A DNA stretch of 44,478 nucleotides from Verrucomicrobiota bacterium (GTDB taxonomy: Bacteria > Verrucomicrobiota > Verrucomicrobiia > Limisphaerales > J093): NCBI GenBank assembly GCA_012517065.1, contig JAAYVR010000164.1:1-44478 (forward strand), given 5' to 3'. Shown here piece after piece: positions 9,071-18,576 of the stretch. Each line of letters begins with the position of its first letter. The first letter of the stretch is position 1. The notes beneath the pieces were generated by a model. That model ran no database searches, was not told the DNA's origin, and saw nothing but the letters and a program-made list of their open reading frames with translations. Made by a program: the position numbers and the translations under genes.

Positions 9071-9230
9071 GACGACCTGGTCTATCTGCTGGTTTATACC
9101 AATCGCATTGACGCGATCGATTTCGCCTGGAACAGCGGCACTGCCACCACACGCTGGAACTACGATCCGTACCGTGGCTGGCTCAAATCCAAGGATTATC
9201 CCGATGCAGCGTCAGGCCAACCGCGTGCAC
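9071..9230 (+). pseudogene. Rhs/YD-repeat protein remnant
   Basis: Translated from 9071, the plus strand gives a fragment containing RWNYDPYRGWLKSKDYPDA. This closely resembles the YD-repeat wording of large Rhs-type secreted or cell-surface proteins (aromatic-Y-D-x-x-R-G-W-L-x-S-K). There is no start codon and no further repeats, and the homology stops near 9230, before the 3' end of the large minus-strand gene. I take it as the relic of a deleted Rhs gene. The family match is from memory of its motif pattern. Confidence 0.5.
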
Positions 9231-9325
9231 GGGTGTGTGGGGGGATCCGGCGAAAAACCACCGGCTCTGCAGAGATCTGGGGCAAGAGCACGCTGCATTT
9301 CCGCGTAAGCGCGGAACTCTGGCCC

Positions 9326-12300
9326 TCATTTATTTCCTTGTGTTGCTGCTGCCAGCTCGGCGATAACGCGCCGCTGAGTCACCTCGAACAGCAGCGCGTC
9401 GTATCGAGTTCGCTCGTTGAAGTAGCCCATTTGCACCGCGCGATCGCAGACGTCTGCAGCTTCTTTGAGCTGGCCGAGTCTTCTGTATGAGTCGGCCATT
9501 CGCGTCACAAGCAACAACGGCGCCGATGCATCTAGCTTGAACTTGTTTGCGCCGCGGGGCAAATCGGACAGAAGGGCGAGCCGGCCATAGTTTATGCAGG
9601 ATTGATCGTCGCCCCTGTCCCATGCGAGTTCGGCAAGGTAGGCTTGATAGAGCCTTTGGTTGTCGGGATCGACATCTATGAGAGTTTGTAACACCTGCGA
9701 CAAGTGATCTGTGGGGGGCGCATAAAACACGGACCGCTGTTCCATGTATGTCCGCATAAGACTCAGGCCATAGTGCCTTAGGAGAGTGGGGTTGGTCTTG
9801 GCCCTGTCGTACATTCTTTGCCCCAGCGAAGCGTATCTGAGCGCGTCGTGTTCAGCCGAAGCTTCGAGGCGTTTGAACCTTGTTGCGATCTCGTGCGGTT
9901 CGAGTGCATCGGGTTCATCCTGCAGCCAACGCAACAGGAATGAATCCATGATATCAACAAACCTGCGTTCTTCAGCCAGATAGAACCGGGTAAAGGCGGT
10001 CCTGTCTTCCTTGGTGAGTTTGTGTCTTGCGAGGTATTGTCCCAACAACGTCTCTGCTCGCCGCGAAAAGTTTTCGTCCAACTGCTGAAACCTCCGGGCA
10101 GTGCGCCTGAGGAAAAAATCGCGTTGCGCGACGTATTCGAGTACGGGGTAAAAATCGCTGTGCTGGCGTGTCCCGACTGCCGGGATCAGAGCCCCGAACT
10201 CCGACGAAACCACTTCGCGTCCGAGGAACAGGACCGGGTTGGACAATCCGAGTCGTTCAAGGTCAGCTTTCACTTCAGGTTCAGCCAAAGCGGCCGCAAC
10301 CTTGTCAACATCATGCTTTCTCGGTTCAACCGTCCCAACAAGGACAAGGTCCGCGGTGTCGGTCCGCCACAAGCTGACCGAAGGAAACTCGCTCGTGAAC
10401 GTGGCAAGGAAAATGTCAAACGCAGCGTCGCTAAACTCGTAGAGCTGCATCCATTGAACCATGAGCCCGCCAGGCGCAAGGTGCGCCCTGCAATTCGCAT
10501 AAAACTCCCGACTGAAAACGTTTGCGACGCCTGCCATCCACGGGTTTGACGGCTCACTGATAATCACGTCGTATCGCTTGTCTGTGGAGAGAAGGAATGA
10601 TTTTGCGTCGTCGATGATCATCCGCAACCTCTTGTCATGAAACACGTCCCTGTTGTAGTTCGAGAACATCTTTGCGCCTTCAATTACCTCGGGCGAAATC
10701 TCGACAACGTCCAGACTCCTCACGCTGCTACGTGCCAGGACGGACCCGGCCGTGACGCCGCTTCCGAGGCCAACCACAAGGACATCTCGAGCATCAGGAT
10801 GCAGTGCCAACGGTACTTGGGCTGACAAAACCTGCGTCATCATGTCCGTGAAAGTGCTGGCGTCCGTCTTGCCGTTAACCTTCAAAAAAAGATTCGTTCC
10901 ATCAACTCTGTCACCGTGCACGCTCACAGTCGCCCCTGCGCCATCCCGATAAAACCTGATATTCGAAGTTCTTGCCACTTCCAGGAACTCGCTCCGGCTT
11001 GGCGGAGTGATGCCCGGCCGCCACATTCCCAATGTCAGAGCACCCTGCCAGGTCCTGTCAAACAGTGGTCCTGCCGCCCACACTATCCCTGCCACGGCAA
11101 CGAGCATCGGCACGGTTGATATCCTGATTCGCAGCCCGTTTGTGCGGGTCAACACGGCAAGCCCAATCCACGCATTCAATCCGACGCCTAATGCAAATGT
11201 TCTGGCCAGTCCCAGCTTGGGCAAAAACAGAAAACCGGTCAGACAGGTTCCCAACACCGTTCCAAGCGTGTTTACGGCAAAAACGCGGCCAACAGCACTC
11301 CCTGCCTCCGAGACCGCTGAGGCCGCAACACGGCTGACAAGCGGCAATGTCATTCCCAAACACAGAGTCGGTATGAACATCACCCCGAAACAAATCAGAG
11401 CCTGACACAATACGTAAACCGGGTACGCAGCTTCTGTCCTCGAAAGCAATCCGGCGAGCTTGACAAACCAATAAGGCAAATAGGCATAAAAGAACATCGA
11501 AACGCCAAGCGTTACCGCCAAAGCGAGCTCGGCAAACCCAAACGCCCGAAAAGGTCGTCTTGCAAACCGCGCTCTTGTTACCACCCACGCACCCACAGCA
11601 ATGCCCGCTATAAACGTGATCAGCATGATCGAGAACGCGTGTGTGCTGGATCCGAGCGCCAGCGACAAAACACGCGTCCACGCCACCTGGTAAAGCATTG
11701 CCACAAAACCCGATAACCCTATTGCAAAAACGGCCAGAAACCTGTCCCCCGGCCGATACACTTCCTCGCTTGCCCCGCCATTTTCGGGGTCCGCCGCTTG
11801 CTCGACAGCTCGAGTTTGCACGGATCCGACCTCGACACCTTCGCGCATCCACCCACTGAGGAACAGGCCAATGCAACCAACCGCGAGGTTCATGGACGCC
11901 GCTGCAAGCACTGTTGCGCTCAGCCCCATTGCCTGAATCCACCAGAAATCCGCCAGAACAACTCCCAACACTGCGCCCGCGCTGTTGACCGAATACAAAG
12001 CTGCAACCCGTCCCTGCATCTCCCCCAACGTCTTCGTCACAAGTCGGGTTATCATCGGCAGCGTCCCGCCCATCAACACCGTCGGGAAAAGAATCGCAGC
12101 CAGACTGAAACAGAACTTCAGAACAAAACCTGCTGCTGGCCCCGGCGTCCACGAACGCACCATCGACACGTACAAGCCGTAGCAAAGTTCGTAATACGTT
12201 GGGAATGCAATCGCGTATAACCCAATCGCCAATTCCAACCAGCCATAGACTGCCAACGGACGTTTCACCCGGTCCGCAAGACGGCCAATCCACCAATTCC

Positions 12301-12496
12301 CAGCCGCCAACCCCCCCATGAACGCCATCAGCACCGCCACAACGGCGTAACTGGCGTGCCCAAGGAACAACGCAAGGTATCGCGACCAAACCACCTCATA
12401 TACCAAGCCCGCCGCGCCAGAAAGAAACAGACAAAACAAAACCGCCCCCAGCACCAATTTGGTGCCGGGCCGCACCGGTAATTGAACTCCTGCCAT
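9326..12496 (-). CDS. MFS-type membrane domain / spermidine synthase-like / TPR-like fusion
   Basis: This 1056-residue protein has three parts. Residues 1-480 form about a dozen hydrophobic segments in two similar halves (each with a GxxxVYEVVW or MLYQVAWTR motif after the first helix, and MGGTLP or LGMTLP near the middle). Residues about 510-725 form a Rossmann-like methyltransferase-fold domain of the spermidine synthase family (VVGLGSGV at about 575; IISEPSNPW at about 646). Residues about 780-1056 form a helical region that looks TPR-like. Where true spermidine synthases have the catalytic D-S-T-D-P, this protein reads E-P-S-N-P, so polyamine synthesis is doubtful. ATG 12496 is preferred to TTG 12499. 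It is a single gene with no obvious operon partners. Such fusions are known in several phyla, but their substrate is unknown to me. Confidence 0.85.
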   Translation of the reverse strand: MAGVQLPVRPGTKLVLGAVLFCLFLSGAAGLVYEVVWSRYLALFLGHASYAVVAVLMAFMGGLAAGNWWIGRLADRVKRPLAVYGWLELAIGLYAIAFPTYYELCYGLYVSMVRSWTPGPAAGFVLKFCFSLAAILFPTVLMGGTLPMITRLVTKTLGEMQGRVAALYSVNSAGAVLGVVLADFWWIQAMGLSATVLAAASMNLAVGCIGLFLSGWMREGVEVGSVQTRAVEQAADPENGGASEEVYRPGDRFLAVFAIGLSGFVAMLYQVAWTRVLSLALGSSTHAFSIMLITFIAGIAVGAWVVTRARFARRPFRAFGFAELALAVTLGVSMFFYAYLPYWFVKLAGLLSRTEAAYPVYVLCQALICFGVMFIPTLCLGMTLPLVSRVAASAVSEAGSAVGRVFAVNTLGTVLGTCLTGFLFLPKLGLARTFALGVGLNAWIGLAVLTRTNGLRIRISTVPMLVAVAGIVWAAGPLFDRTWQGALTLGMWRPGITPPSRSEFLEVARTSNIRFYRDGAGATVSVHGDRVDGTNLFLKVNGKTDASTFTDMMTQVLSAQVPLALHPDARDVLVVGLGSGVTAGSVLARSSVRSLDVVEISPEVIEGAKMFSNYNRDVFHDKRLRMIIDDAKSFLLSTDKRYDVIISEPSNPWMAGVANVFSREFYANCRAHLAPGGLMVQWMQLYEFSDAAFDIFLATFTSEFPSVSLWRTDTADLVLVGTVEPRKHDVDKVAAALAEPEVKADLERLGLSNPVLFLGREVVSSEFGALIPAVGTRQHSDFYPVLEYVAQRDFFLRRTARRFQQLDENFSRRAETLLGQYLARHKLTKEDRTAFTRFYLAEERRFVDIMDSFLLRWLQDEPDALEPHEIATRFKRLEASAEHDALRYASLGQRMYDRAKTNPTLLRHYGLSLMRTYMEQRSVFYAPPTDHLSQVLQTLIDVDPDNQRLYQAYLAELAWDRGDDQSCINYGRLALLSDLPRGANKFKLDASAPLLLVTRMADSYRRLGQLKEAADVCDRAVQMGYFNERTRYDALLFEVTQRRVIAELAAATQGNK

Positions 12497-12686
12497 CAAC
12501 CTGTGATTCTGAAACGTGGTTAACTACGAAGAACAGTGTAAATTGCAACGACATTAGACCGGAAGACCCTGCCACACCGGACTTTGCCCGCTGGGCCCGC
12601 AGCACAAAAAACGTTCTGGTCCGGTATCATTGTGACTCTGCCTTGTTGGGTCCCAACTGGCTCTTGCCGCCCTTAAAGCGCGGGTG

Positions 12687-13043
12687 TCACAAGGTGTGGC
12701 CTTTGGATGCCAGACTGCAGGTGGGTGGCGATCCGACAACGCCGTAATCGTACGTGCCACCGCCGGGACATTGAGGAGCCACACCGTTCTTCAAATAGCT
12801 GTTCACAGCCGGAATGTCCACAGCTTCCCCATTGCCCTTCCTATTCTCGGCAGCCCATGCTTCTTTGGCGCTGTCAATGGCACGGAGGTTCATCTGACAT
12901 GCCTGCCGCTGTGCATTCTCGCGTGCTTTTGCAAAGTTCGGAACGGCTATGGCCGCCAACACCCCGATTATCGCCACCACGATCATGATTTCAATCAGGG
13001 TGAACCCCGACACTCGATTCCTTACGGTCTTCATAGATTGCAT
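12687..13043 (-). CDS. Type IV pilin / type II secretion pseudopilin-like protein
   Basis: The product of up to 118 residues has a short basic leader followed by GFTLIEIMIVVAIIGVLAAI, the class III prepilin signal with Glu+5, cleaved before Phe by a prepilin peptidase such as the one at 1616-2761. After the hydrophobic helix comes FAKARENAQRQACQMNLRAI, typical of Verrucomicrobiota/Planctomycetota pilin-like proteins. The short globular part carries three Cys. ATG 13034 (MKTVRNR) could replace ATG 13043. It stands alone, with a sigma-70-like promoter upstream. Confidence 0.9.
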   Translation of the reverse strand: MQSMKTVRNRVSGFTLIEIMIVVAIIGVLAAIAVPNFAKARENAQRQACQMNLRAIDSAKEAWAAENRKGNGEAVDIPAVNSYLKNGVAPQCPGGGTYDYGVVGSPPTCSLASKGHTL

Positions 13044-13127
13044 CTTTAGGATTAGCGCGTGTCCAAAAATCTCAGCTACATCCGATTCGGCCGGCGAAGC
13101 ACGAGGTTGTGTCAGCGCCGGGGAATT

Positions 13128-13155
13128 CTAATATCAACCACAGCGCCAAAGTCAA
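13128..13155 (-). promoter_or_regulatory. Candidate sigma-70-type promoter of the pilin gene
   Basis: On the minus strand TTGACT (13155-13150) and TATTAG (13133-13128) are separated by 16 bp. The predicted start would lie about 80 nt upstream of the pilin ATG. The same -10 hexamer is seen upstream of nrdJ. Confidence 0.4.
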
Positions 13156-13269
13156 TGAGACACCACAAACCAGCGCGCCGGCGCTTGTCAATCTAGCTTT
13201 CTAACACCGCAATCAGGCTTAAGTTGTTCCGCCTCACCGCCACGCTGCGGTGGCGCTCTTCGGCCAAAC

Positions 13270-13707
13270 TCACATTGCGTCCATCGCATCTGATACGCCG
13301 AGCCCTCCATCAATAAGCCGACGGCCCCGTTTCTCGCCACCGGTCTTGTCTTGTACAGCCCTCACTTGTGTCTGCAAGTATTGCGCGATTGTGGTGTGAC
13401 CGTTCTCACGCGCCACATCAACGGGCGTCTGCCCTTGCGGACCACGCACGTTGATGTCGGCACCTGCGTCCACAAGCAACCGCACCATCGGCAAGTCGCC
13501 TTTCCGAGCCGCCACATGCAGCGCTGTCCAACCGGACTTGTCTTTCGCGTTGAGATCGGAACCGGCGGCGATGTGTTGCCGAATGACTCCGTAGTTGCCT
13601 TGCTCCACGGCTGCGTGCAATGGCACGCTCGGCGCTTTCGTCCAGCAACCGGCAGAGAGCAGACCCAGAGCACAGCCGAACAGCAAATACGTAATTCGCG
13701 CCTTCAT
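13270..13707 (-). CDS. Ankyrin-repeat lipoprotein
   Basis: The 145-residue product begins with a lipoprotein signal whose lipobox LSAGC puts the acylated Cys at residue 21. Three ankyrin repeats follow (about 30-120): PLHAAVEQGN, TALHVAARKGDLPMVRLLVDAGADI and TPVDVARENGHTTIAQYL. The tail is basic. It is probably anchored in the outer or inner membrane with a periplasmic protein-binding surface; the partner is unknown. ATG 13707 is chosen because it opens on the lipoprotein signal; the frame upstream is not protein-like. It is monocistronic as far as can be seen. Confidence 0.88.
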   Translation of the reverse strand: MKARITYLLFGCALGLLSAGCWTKAPSVPLHAAVEQGNYGVIRQHIAAGSDLNAKDKSGWTALHVAARKGDLPMVRLLVDAGADINVRGPQGQTPVDVARENGHTTIAQYLQTQVRAVQDKTGGEKRGRRLIDGGLGVSDAMDAM

Positions 13708-13805
13708 AGGACAAACATACACCGATGTCTGAGGATTGCGACAATAATACACCGCAGCCCTCTGCCAGGGACATTCAGGGAATGCGGCACACACTTGTCC
13801 GCCAC

Positions 13806-13864
13806 GGAAATCTCACCGCCTGACCTGTTCGAGACATTCAAAGCGCCATTCCGGTGAGATTTCT
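13806..13864 (+). repeat. Family A hairpin element, copy A2
   Basis: A near-perfect 12-bp stem (13807-13818 with 13852-13863) encloses a 33-nt loop (13819-13851) in the same orientation as A1. It lies about 58 nt beyond the stop of the lectin-like pseudogene (13923), between it and the ankyrin gene. Confidence 0.85.
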
Positions 13865-13922
13865 GGGCTGGTGGCCAGTTATTGGTTTGGCCAATTCTGG
13901 CCCCGCCACCAGCCCCACAAGC

Positions 13923-14598
13923 TCACTGTCGTACTCGGAAGAACATTTGAGTCCCTGTGGCAGGTGTCACGTACGGCGAGCTGGCGCCGGGCACGTCCGT
14001 GTAATCTCCTGTGACTTTGGGAGCCGATTGCAGTGTACCGCCGCCGCTCCAGGAAACTTGGACGTTCCTGCCGACCAAGCCGATGGTCAAAACGGTTTCT
14101 GGCGGTTGGGTGTTAACTGCAATCTGGACTTCATCCATCCAGTGATTGTCGTTCAGTCCACCGGTGCGCGCGCCCCAGCCAAACCTTGGGTTGTCGATGG
14201 GAGTGAAGTTTGGCAGCGGCAGTTTGTAATAGACCGCCGTGTCGCCGTAGTAAACGTCCACTGTCCCATTGCGGTTAAGTCGAACGCCAACCTGCACAAA
14301 CGCGTCGCCGGTACGCAAGACCGCGATTGGGAACTTGCGTGTGGCAACCTCGCGGCCTTTGTAGAACACGTCGATCGCCGGCGCTTCGCCTCCGGCGTTG
14401 TCGTATGTGTCAAAGGAGACGATCAGGCCCGAGCCCGTGCCTTGTTCGCCGAAGCTTGAGTCGGGAAGACCGCTGGCAACAACAAAACTGAACCCATCGG
14501 CTGGCGTTGAAGTTTGCATTAAACACTCCCGCATCGACCACAGCCGATGCAGCGCATATCAGAGCTATTGTTGAAAAGAATGAACGCGAGGTTGTTTT
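13923..14598 (-). pseudogene. Broken lectin-like secreted protein
   Basis: The minus frame 14534-13923 encodes about 200 residues of an L-type-lectin/concanavalin-like sandwich (DGFSFVVASG, GLIVSFDTYDN, GWGARTGG) ending in a C-terminal module with LQSA and TPATGTQMFFRVR, common at the ends of secreted verrucomicrobial proteins. It lacks an export signal. In another frame just upstream (14598 to about 14505) the strand reads a signal-peptide-like KTTSRSFFSTIALICAASA followed by VVDAGVFNANFN. The two pieces are out of frame, the N-terminal part of the lectin fold is missing, and no initiator is visible before the signal stretch. I infer an internal deletion with a frameshift. Confidence 0.6.
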
Positions 14599-14702
14599 AG
14601 CAGGCGCGGATATCTTGCTGCTTCCACTTCGTGTGGTCGGCTTACCGCGCGCCTACACCACAAGTCAACCAAATGCGCAGTCCAGCTTCTTCAGTTTCTC
14701 GA

Positions 14703-17564
14703 TCACATCTTCCCGATCGTCTTGCCGGCTTCCGACCCAGGAATTCCCCGCCTCAGAACCTCGCGCAACACGTAAGGCAAAATGCCGCCATGACGATAGT
14801 ACTCAACCTCGATTTCGGTATCCAATCTGCACCGGACCGCCACTTTATCATCGACGCCACTGGCCCGGTGTATGACAAGCGCGATCTCCTGGCCGGGCAC
14901 AATGTCCGGCCCCAATCCCAAGACGTCATACGTCTCGGTTCCGTTGAGCCCGAGCGATTCAGCGGAATCGCCATCCCTGAATTGCAGTGGCAAAACACCC
15001 ATCCCAATGAGATTCGATCTGTGAATGCGCTCGAAGCTTCGCGCAACGACGGCTTTCACGCCCAACAACGCAGTTCCCTTCGCCGCCCAGTCACGTGAAC
15101 TGCCCGTGCCGTATTCATGGCCCGCAATCACAATCAAAGGCGTGCCGGTGCGCCTGTACTCCATCGCCGCATCGTAGATTGTCATCTTGCGGCCCGCGGG
15201 CTGAAGCAATGTGTAACCGCCTTCCTCGCCTCCGAGCATAAGGTTCTTGATCCTCACGTTCGCGAAAGTGCCGCGCGTCATGACCTTGTCATTGCCCCTG
15301 CGCGCGCCATAGCTGTTGAACTCGGTCGGTCTCACACCACAAGAAATCAGGTATTGGCCCGCCGGTGAACTCGGTTTGATCGCCCCAGCAGGAGAAATGT
15401 GGTCGGTCGTGACACTGTCACCGAAAATTGCCAGTGCACGCGCGCCCTTGATTTCGGCAATTGTTCCCGGTTGAAGCGTGAACTGATTGAAAAACGGCGG
15501 TTCTTGGACATAAGTGCTCGCCGGATCCCACACGTAACAATCGCCAGCCACAGACGGTATGTCATTCCATTTCGGGCTTTGCGATGGAATGTTTCCGTAC
15601 AGACTGCGAAACGCCTCGGGCCGGGCCGTGGCAGGCAGCAGTCCGGAAATCTCTTCTGCGGAAGGCCACAAATCCTTCAAGAACACAGGGCGCCCCGACG
15701 AATCCACACCCACCGGATCAACGCTCAAATCAATGTCCACTCTGCCCGCGATCGCAAAAACGACAACAAGCGGCGGCGACATCAGGAAGTTCGCTTTGAC
15801 GGTTGGATGAACGCGCGCCTCAAAATTCCTGTTCCCGGACAGTACAGACGCCACAACAAGGTCTTCCTGAACAATCGCGCGTTCAAGATGCGTTTCCAAC
15901 GGTCCGGAGTTCCCAATGCAGGTTGTGCAACCGTAGCCAACAACGTGAAAACCAAGTTCGTCCAGGTACTTTTGCAGTCCAGTCTCTTCGAGATAATCGG
16001 TCACAACACGCGAACCCGGCGCCAGCGAAGTCTTGACAGCAGGGTTAACCCGCAATCCGCGTTCCACCGCTTTCTTGGCCACCAACCCGGCGGCAAGCAT
16101 GAGACTCGGATTCGAAGTGTTTGTGCAGCTCGTGATTGCGGCTATCACGACGCTCCCGTGCCGTACCTCGGCCTTCAAATCTTCGCGGCTTACCACAACA
16201 TTGTCGGGCGCGGGATGCTGATCGCGCATCTCGCTCTCACTGGCTGTGAGATCGGCCCGCCGCGTGCCAACCGTCCACTCTGCCCTGTGCTCCTCGCCGA
16301 CCCGGCTTTTTACCACCACCCGTTTGTCTGTCTCACCAGCCTTTCCGTATCCGCCATCGGACACCGGTTTCGCCAACAGCTCGCGAAACCGTGACTTCAG
16401 TTCAGACAAGCCGATACGGTCTTGAGGCCGTTTCGGACCTGCAACAGACGGCTCGACCTTGGCAAGGTCAAAATCGATGTTCGCAGAGTAATCAATCTCG
16501 CCCGGTCGCGGTATCCCCCACATTCCCTGGGCCTTGTAATAGGCCTCATAGACACGCACATGAAGATCCGACCGGCCCGTTGCGCGCAGGTACTTCGCAC
16601 ATTCATCGTCGATCGGGAAAAACCCAAGTGTTGCCCCGTACTCGGGTGCCATGTTGGCTATGGTGGCTCGATCGACCACAGGCAGCGCGGCAGCGCCTTC
16701 ACCGTAAAACTCGACGAATTTCCCTACCACACCTGCTTTGCGCAAAAGTTGTGTGATCGCAAGAGCAGCGTCAGTGGCGGTCACGCCTCCCCGCAGCTTG
16801 CCGGACAAATGCACACCAACAACGTCGGGCGTCAGTATCGACACCGGCAACCCCAGCATTCCAGCCTCGGCCTCGATGCCGCCCACGCCCCACCCGACAA
16901 TCCCCAGCCCGTTGATCATCGTCGTGTGCGAATCGGTCCCCACCAAAGTGTCCGGATACCAAACCTCATCGGACTGCAGCACGCCTTTGGCGAGGAACTC
17001 GAGATTCACCTGATGCACAATCCCAATCCCCGGCGGTATGACACGAAACCCTTGAAACGCCCGCGTGCCCCATTTCAAAAACTCGTACCGTTCGCGGTTT
17101 CGCATGAATTCCATTTCAAGGTTGATCCGAAATGCATCCGGCCTGCCGGCAAAATCCACCTGCACCGAATGATCCACAACCAAATCAACAGGAACCAACG
17201 GTTCTATCAGCCTTGGATTCGACCCCAGCCGCGCAACAGCAGACCGCATCGCCGCCAGATCAACAAGCAGCGGAACCCCGGTGAAATCCTGCAGGAGAAC
17301 TCGGGCTGGCATGAACGGTATCTCCGAAGTCCTCGTCGCGTTCGGCTTCCACGCCGCAAGCTCCAAAGCATTCTGTTCCTTGACACGCACTCCATCGACA
17401 TTTCGTACCACCGACTCGAGAACAAGGCGCAGCGAAACCGGCAGCCTCGAAATGGCCCCTGCGCCGCTTTTCTCAAGGGCCGGCAATGAATAGTATCGCC
17501 GCACTTTGCCGTCGCCCGCATCAAATTCCCGCACGATCCCGAACCGGTCTTGATAGCTGTTCAT
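14703..17564 (-). CDS. acnA: Aconitate hydratase (AcnA type)
   Basis: Aconitase isomerises citrate to isocitrate through cis-aconitate in the TCA cycle, using a [4Fe-4S] cluster. The 953-residue protein has the three cluster ligands C480 ([11 protein letters not shown]) and C546/C549 ([10 protein letters not shown]), [11 protein letters not shown] near 211, and the C-terminal swivel domain with [10 protein letters not shown]. It is somewhat longer than AcnA of enterobacteria (about 890), with extra residues around 395-465 before the first cluster Cys. ATG 17564 (MNSYQDRFG) is preferred to TTG 17582. A TTGACA lies at 17631-17626 on the minus strand, but its -10 partner is poor. The gene stands alone next to the large repeat island. 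Confidence 0.96.
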   Translation of the reverse strand: MNSYQDRFGIVREFDAGDGKVRRYYSLPALEKSGAGAISRLPVSLRLVLESVVRNVDGVRVKEQNALELAAWKPNATRTSEIPFMPARVLLQDFTGVPLLVDLAAMRSAVARLGSNPRLIEPLVPVDLVVDHSVQVDFAGRPDAFRINLEMEFMRNRERYEFLKWGTRAFQGFRVIPPGIGIVHQVNLEFLAKGVLQSDEVWYPDTLVGTDSHTTMINGLGIVGWGVGGIEAEAGMLGLPVSILTPDVVGVHLSGKLRGGVTATDAALAITQLLRKAGVVGKFVEFYGEGAAALPVVDRATIANMAPEYGATLGFFPIDDECAKYLRATGRSDLHVRVYEAYYKAQGMWGIPRPGEIDYSANIDFDLAKVEPSVAGPKRPQDRIGLSELKSRFRELLAKPVSDGGYGKAGETDKRVVVKSRVGEEHRAEWTVGTRRADLTASESEMRDQHPAPDNVVVSREDLKAEVRHGSVVIAAITSCTNTSNPSLMLAAGLVAKKAVERGLRVNPAVKTSLAPGSRVVTDYLEETGLQKYLDELGFHVVGYGCTTCIGNSGPLETHLERAIVQEDLVVASVLSGNRNFEARVHPTVKANFLMSPPLVVVFAIAGRVDIDLSVDPVGVDSSGRPVFLKDLWPSAEEISGLLPATARPEAFRSLYGNIPSQSPKWNDIPSVAGDCYVWDPASTYVQEPPFFNQFTLQPGTIAEIKGARALAIFGDSVTTDHISPAGAIKPSSPAGQYLISCGVRPTEFNSYGARRGNDKVMTRGTFANVRIKNLMLGGEEGGYTLLQPAGRKMTIYDAAMEYRRTGTPLIVIAGHEYGTGSSRDWAAKGTALLGVKAVVARSFERIHRSNLIGMGVLPLQFRDGDSAESLGLNGTETYDVLGLGPDIVPGQEIALVIHRASGVDDKVAVRCRLDTEIEVEYYRHGGILPYVLREVLRRGIPGSEAGKTIGKM

Positions 17565-17751
17565 TGGATGCCTCAGATGCAATCAAAAGATTAAAGCGAT
17601 GCAAGATGCGGGCCGCAATACATCCTGTCAAGAATCAGGATTGTGTCCGGCGTCGCTGCGCCGCCACTTCGTTCCTTGGCAATGGAATGCTGCGGCAAGC
17701 GAATTCATTATGCTCATGCCGCCTACCGCCCACGCACATCCATCAAGGACA

Positions 17752-17808
17752 CAAATAGAGTGACAGGCCGCCATCTGGGTGTGGACATGAATAGAGTGAC
17801 AGGCTCGT
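17752..17808 (+). repeat. Direct repeat pair (AATAGAGTGACAGGC)
   Basis: Two copies of a roughly 16-bp motif lie 36 bp apart, the second running into the family B head. A diverged inverted copy is at 237-258. This opens the gene-free island 17565-19268. Confidence 0.7.
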
Positions 17809-17893
17809 TGTTTGTGCATAAGAAAAAAGCGGCAGCAAGCTGCCGCACTCCAAACGCTTCGCGCCTACCAATGCCCACTGCATCCGCGGCTGC
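17809..17893 (+). repeat. Family B repeat, copy B1
   Basis: The head (CGTTGTTTG) is followed by a perfect hairpin GCGGCAG-CAAG-CTGCCGC (17829-17846) and a conserved tail beginning ACTCCAAACGCTTCGCGCC. Copies B2 and B3 have the same orientation; B4 at 38755 is inverted. Confidence 0.88.
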
Positions 17894-17895
17894 CA

Positions 17896-18317
17896 GAGTC
17901 CCGCCTTTAGGCGGCATTGAAACGAGCATTCATCGAGCAGTAATACCTCTGAACGTTGTACGTTGAGCGTTGCACGTTTAACGTTCTCAACAAGACGACC
18001 AAGCTGATCAACCTATGAGAACTTTCAACGTACAACGTTCAACGCACAACGTTCAACTGAGCCGCGGGTTTGCCAAGCGAATGGCCTTGTCCGCCCGCGC
18101 CCGTTAGAGTCCCGCCTTTAGGCGGCCTTGAAACGAGCATTCATCGAGCAGTCATACCTCTGAACGTTGCACGTTGAGCGTTGTATGTTGAACGTTCTCA
18201 AGAAGACGACCAAGCTCCTCAACCTAAGAGAACTTTCAACGTACAACGTTCAACGCACAACGTTCAACTGTGGGATATGGGGACAGACACGTTGTTTGGG
18301 CATAGAAACAAAGCGGC
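17896..18317 (+). repeat. Two tandem 211-bp units with long AACGTT-rich hairpins (family G)
   Basis: The first unit starts at 17896 and the second at 18107. Each has a small CCGCC-TTTA-GGCGG hairpin and then a large imperfect hairpin. Arms of about 40 nt (17950-17989 with 18016-18056; about 18161-18200 with 18227-18269) are built from CGTT/AACG words every 7-8 nt around a 27-nt loop. The right arms of the two copies are identical over about 40 nt, while the left arms differ at several positions. No protein-coding potential is credible here. Confidence 0.85.
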
Positions 18318-18378
18318 AGCAAGCTGCCGCACTCCAAACGCTTCGCGCCTGCCAACGCCCACTGCATCCGCGGCCGTT
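18284..18378 (+). repeat. Family B repeat, copy B2
   Basis: The head GGGGACAGACACGTTGTTTG, the GCGGCAG-CAAG-CTGCCGC hairpin and the conserved tail are all present. It directly follows the second 211-bp unit. Confidence 0.88.
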
Positions 18379-18419
18379 AGAGTCCCAACTCGAGGCGGCT
18401 CTGAATGGAGGACCTGCCA

Positions 18420-18470
18420 CCTGGGCCGTTGGCCCAGGCTGGTATGAGGCGGGGCCTTCGGCCCTCGAGT
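18420..18470 (+). repeat. Family F hairpin pair
   Basis: A perfect CCTGGGCC-GTT-GGCCCAGG hairpin (about 18420-18438) is followed by a GGGCC-TTC-GGCCC hairpin. The second half recurs at 39369-39402 directly beside a family A element. Confidence 0.75.
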
Positions 18471-18576
18471 TATTAGTCCAGTAAAACTACCGGTCTGAAA
18501 CACATTAAGGCCGTTCATGCCTGAAACAATCAACTACGCTGCAATGCACAATGGGGTTGTCTTGGTCGGTCATGGA

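Noticed and set aside
11058-12389. A 443-codon open frame on the minus strand inside the MFS fusion gene
   Set aside because: It is a shifted frame of the real gene, with skewed composition (many Cys, Gly, Arg, Trp) and no domain character.
17896-18317. CRISPR array
   Set aside because: There are only two long tandem units with near-identical content, and no short repeats separated by unique spacers. No cas genes are present.
18167-18484. Open frames made from the repeat island (also 18920-19309 and 38593-39133)
   Set aside because: They consist of translated repeats B, D and G; the same peptides recur wherever the repeats occur, so they are not evidence of genes.
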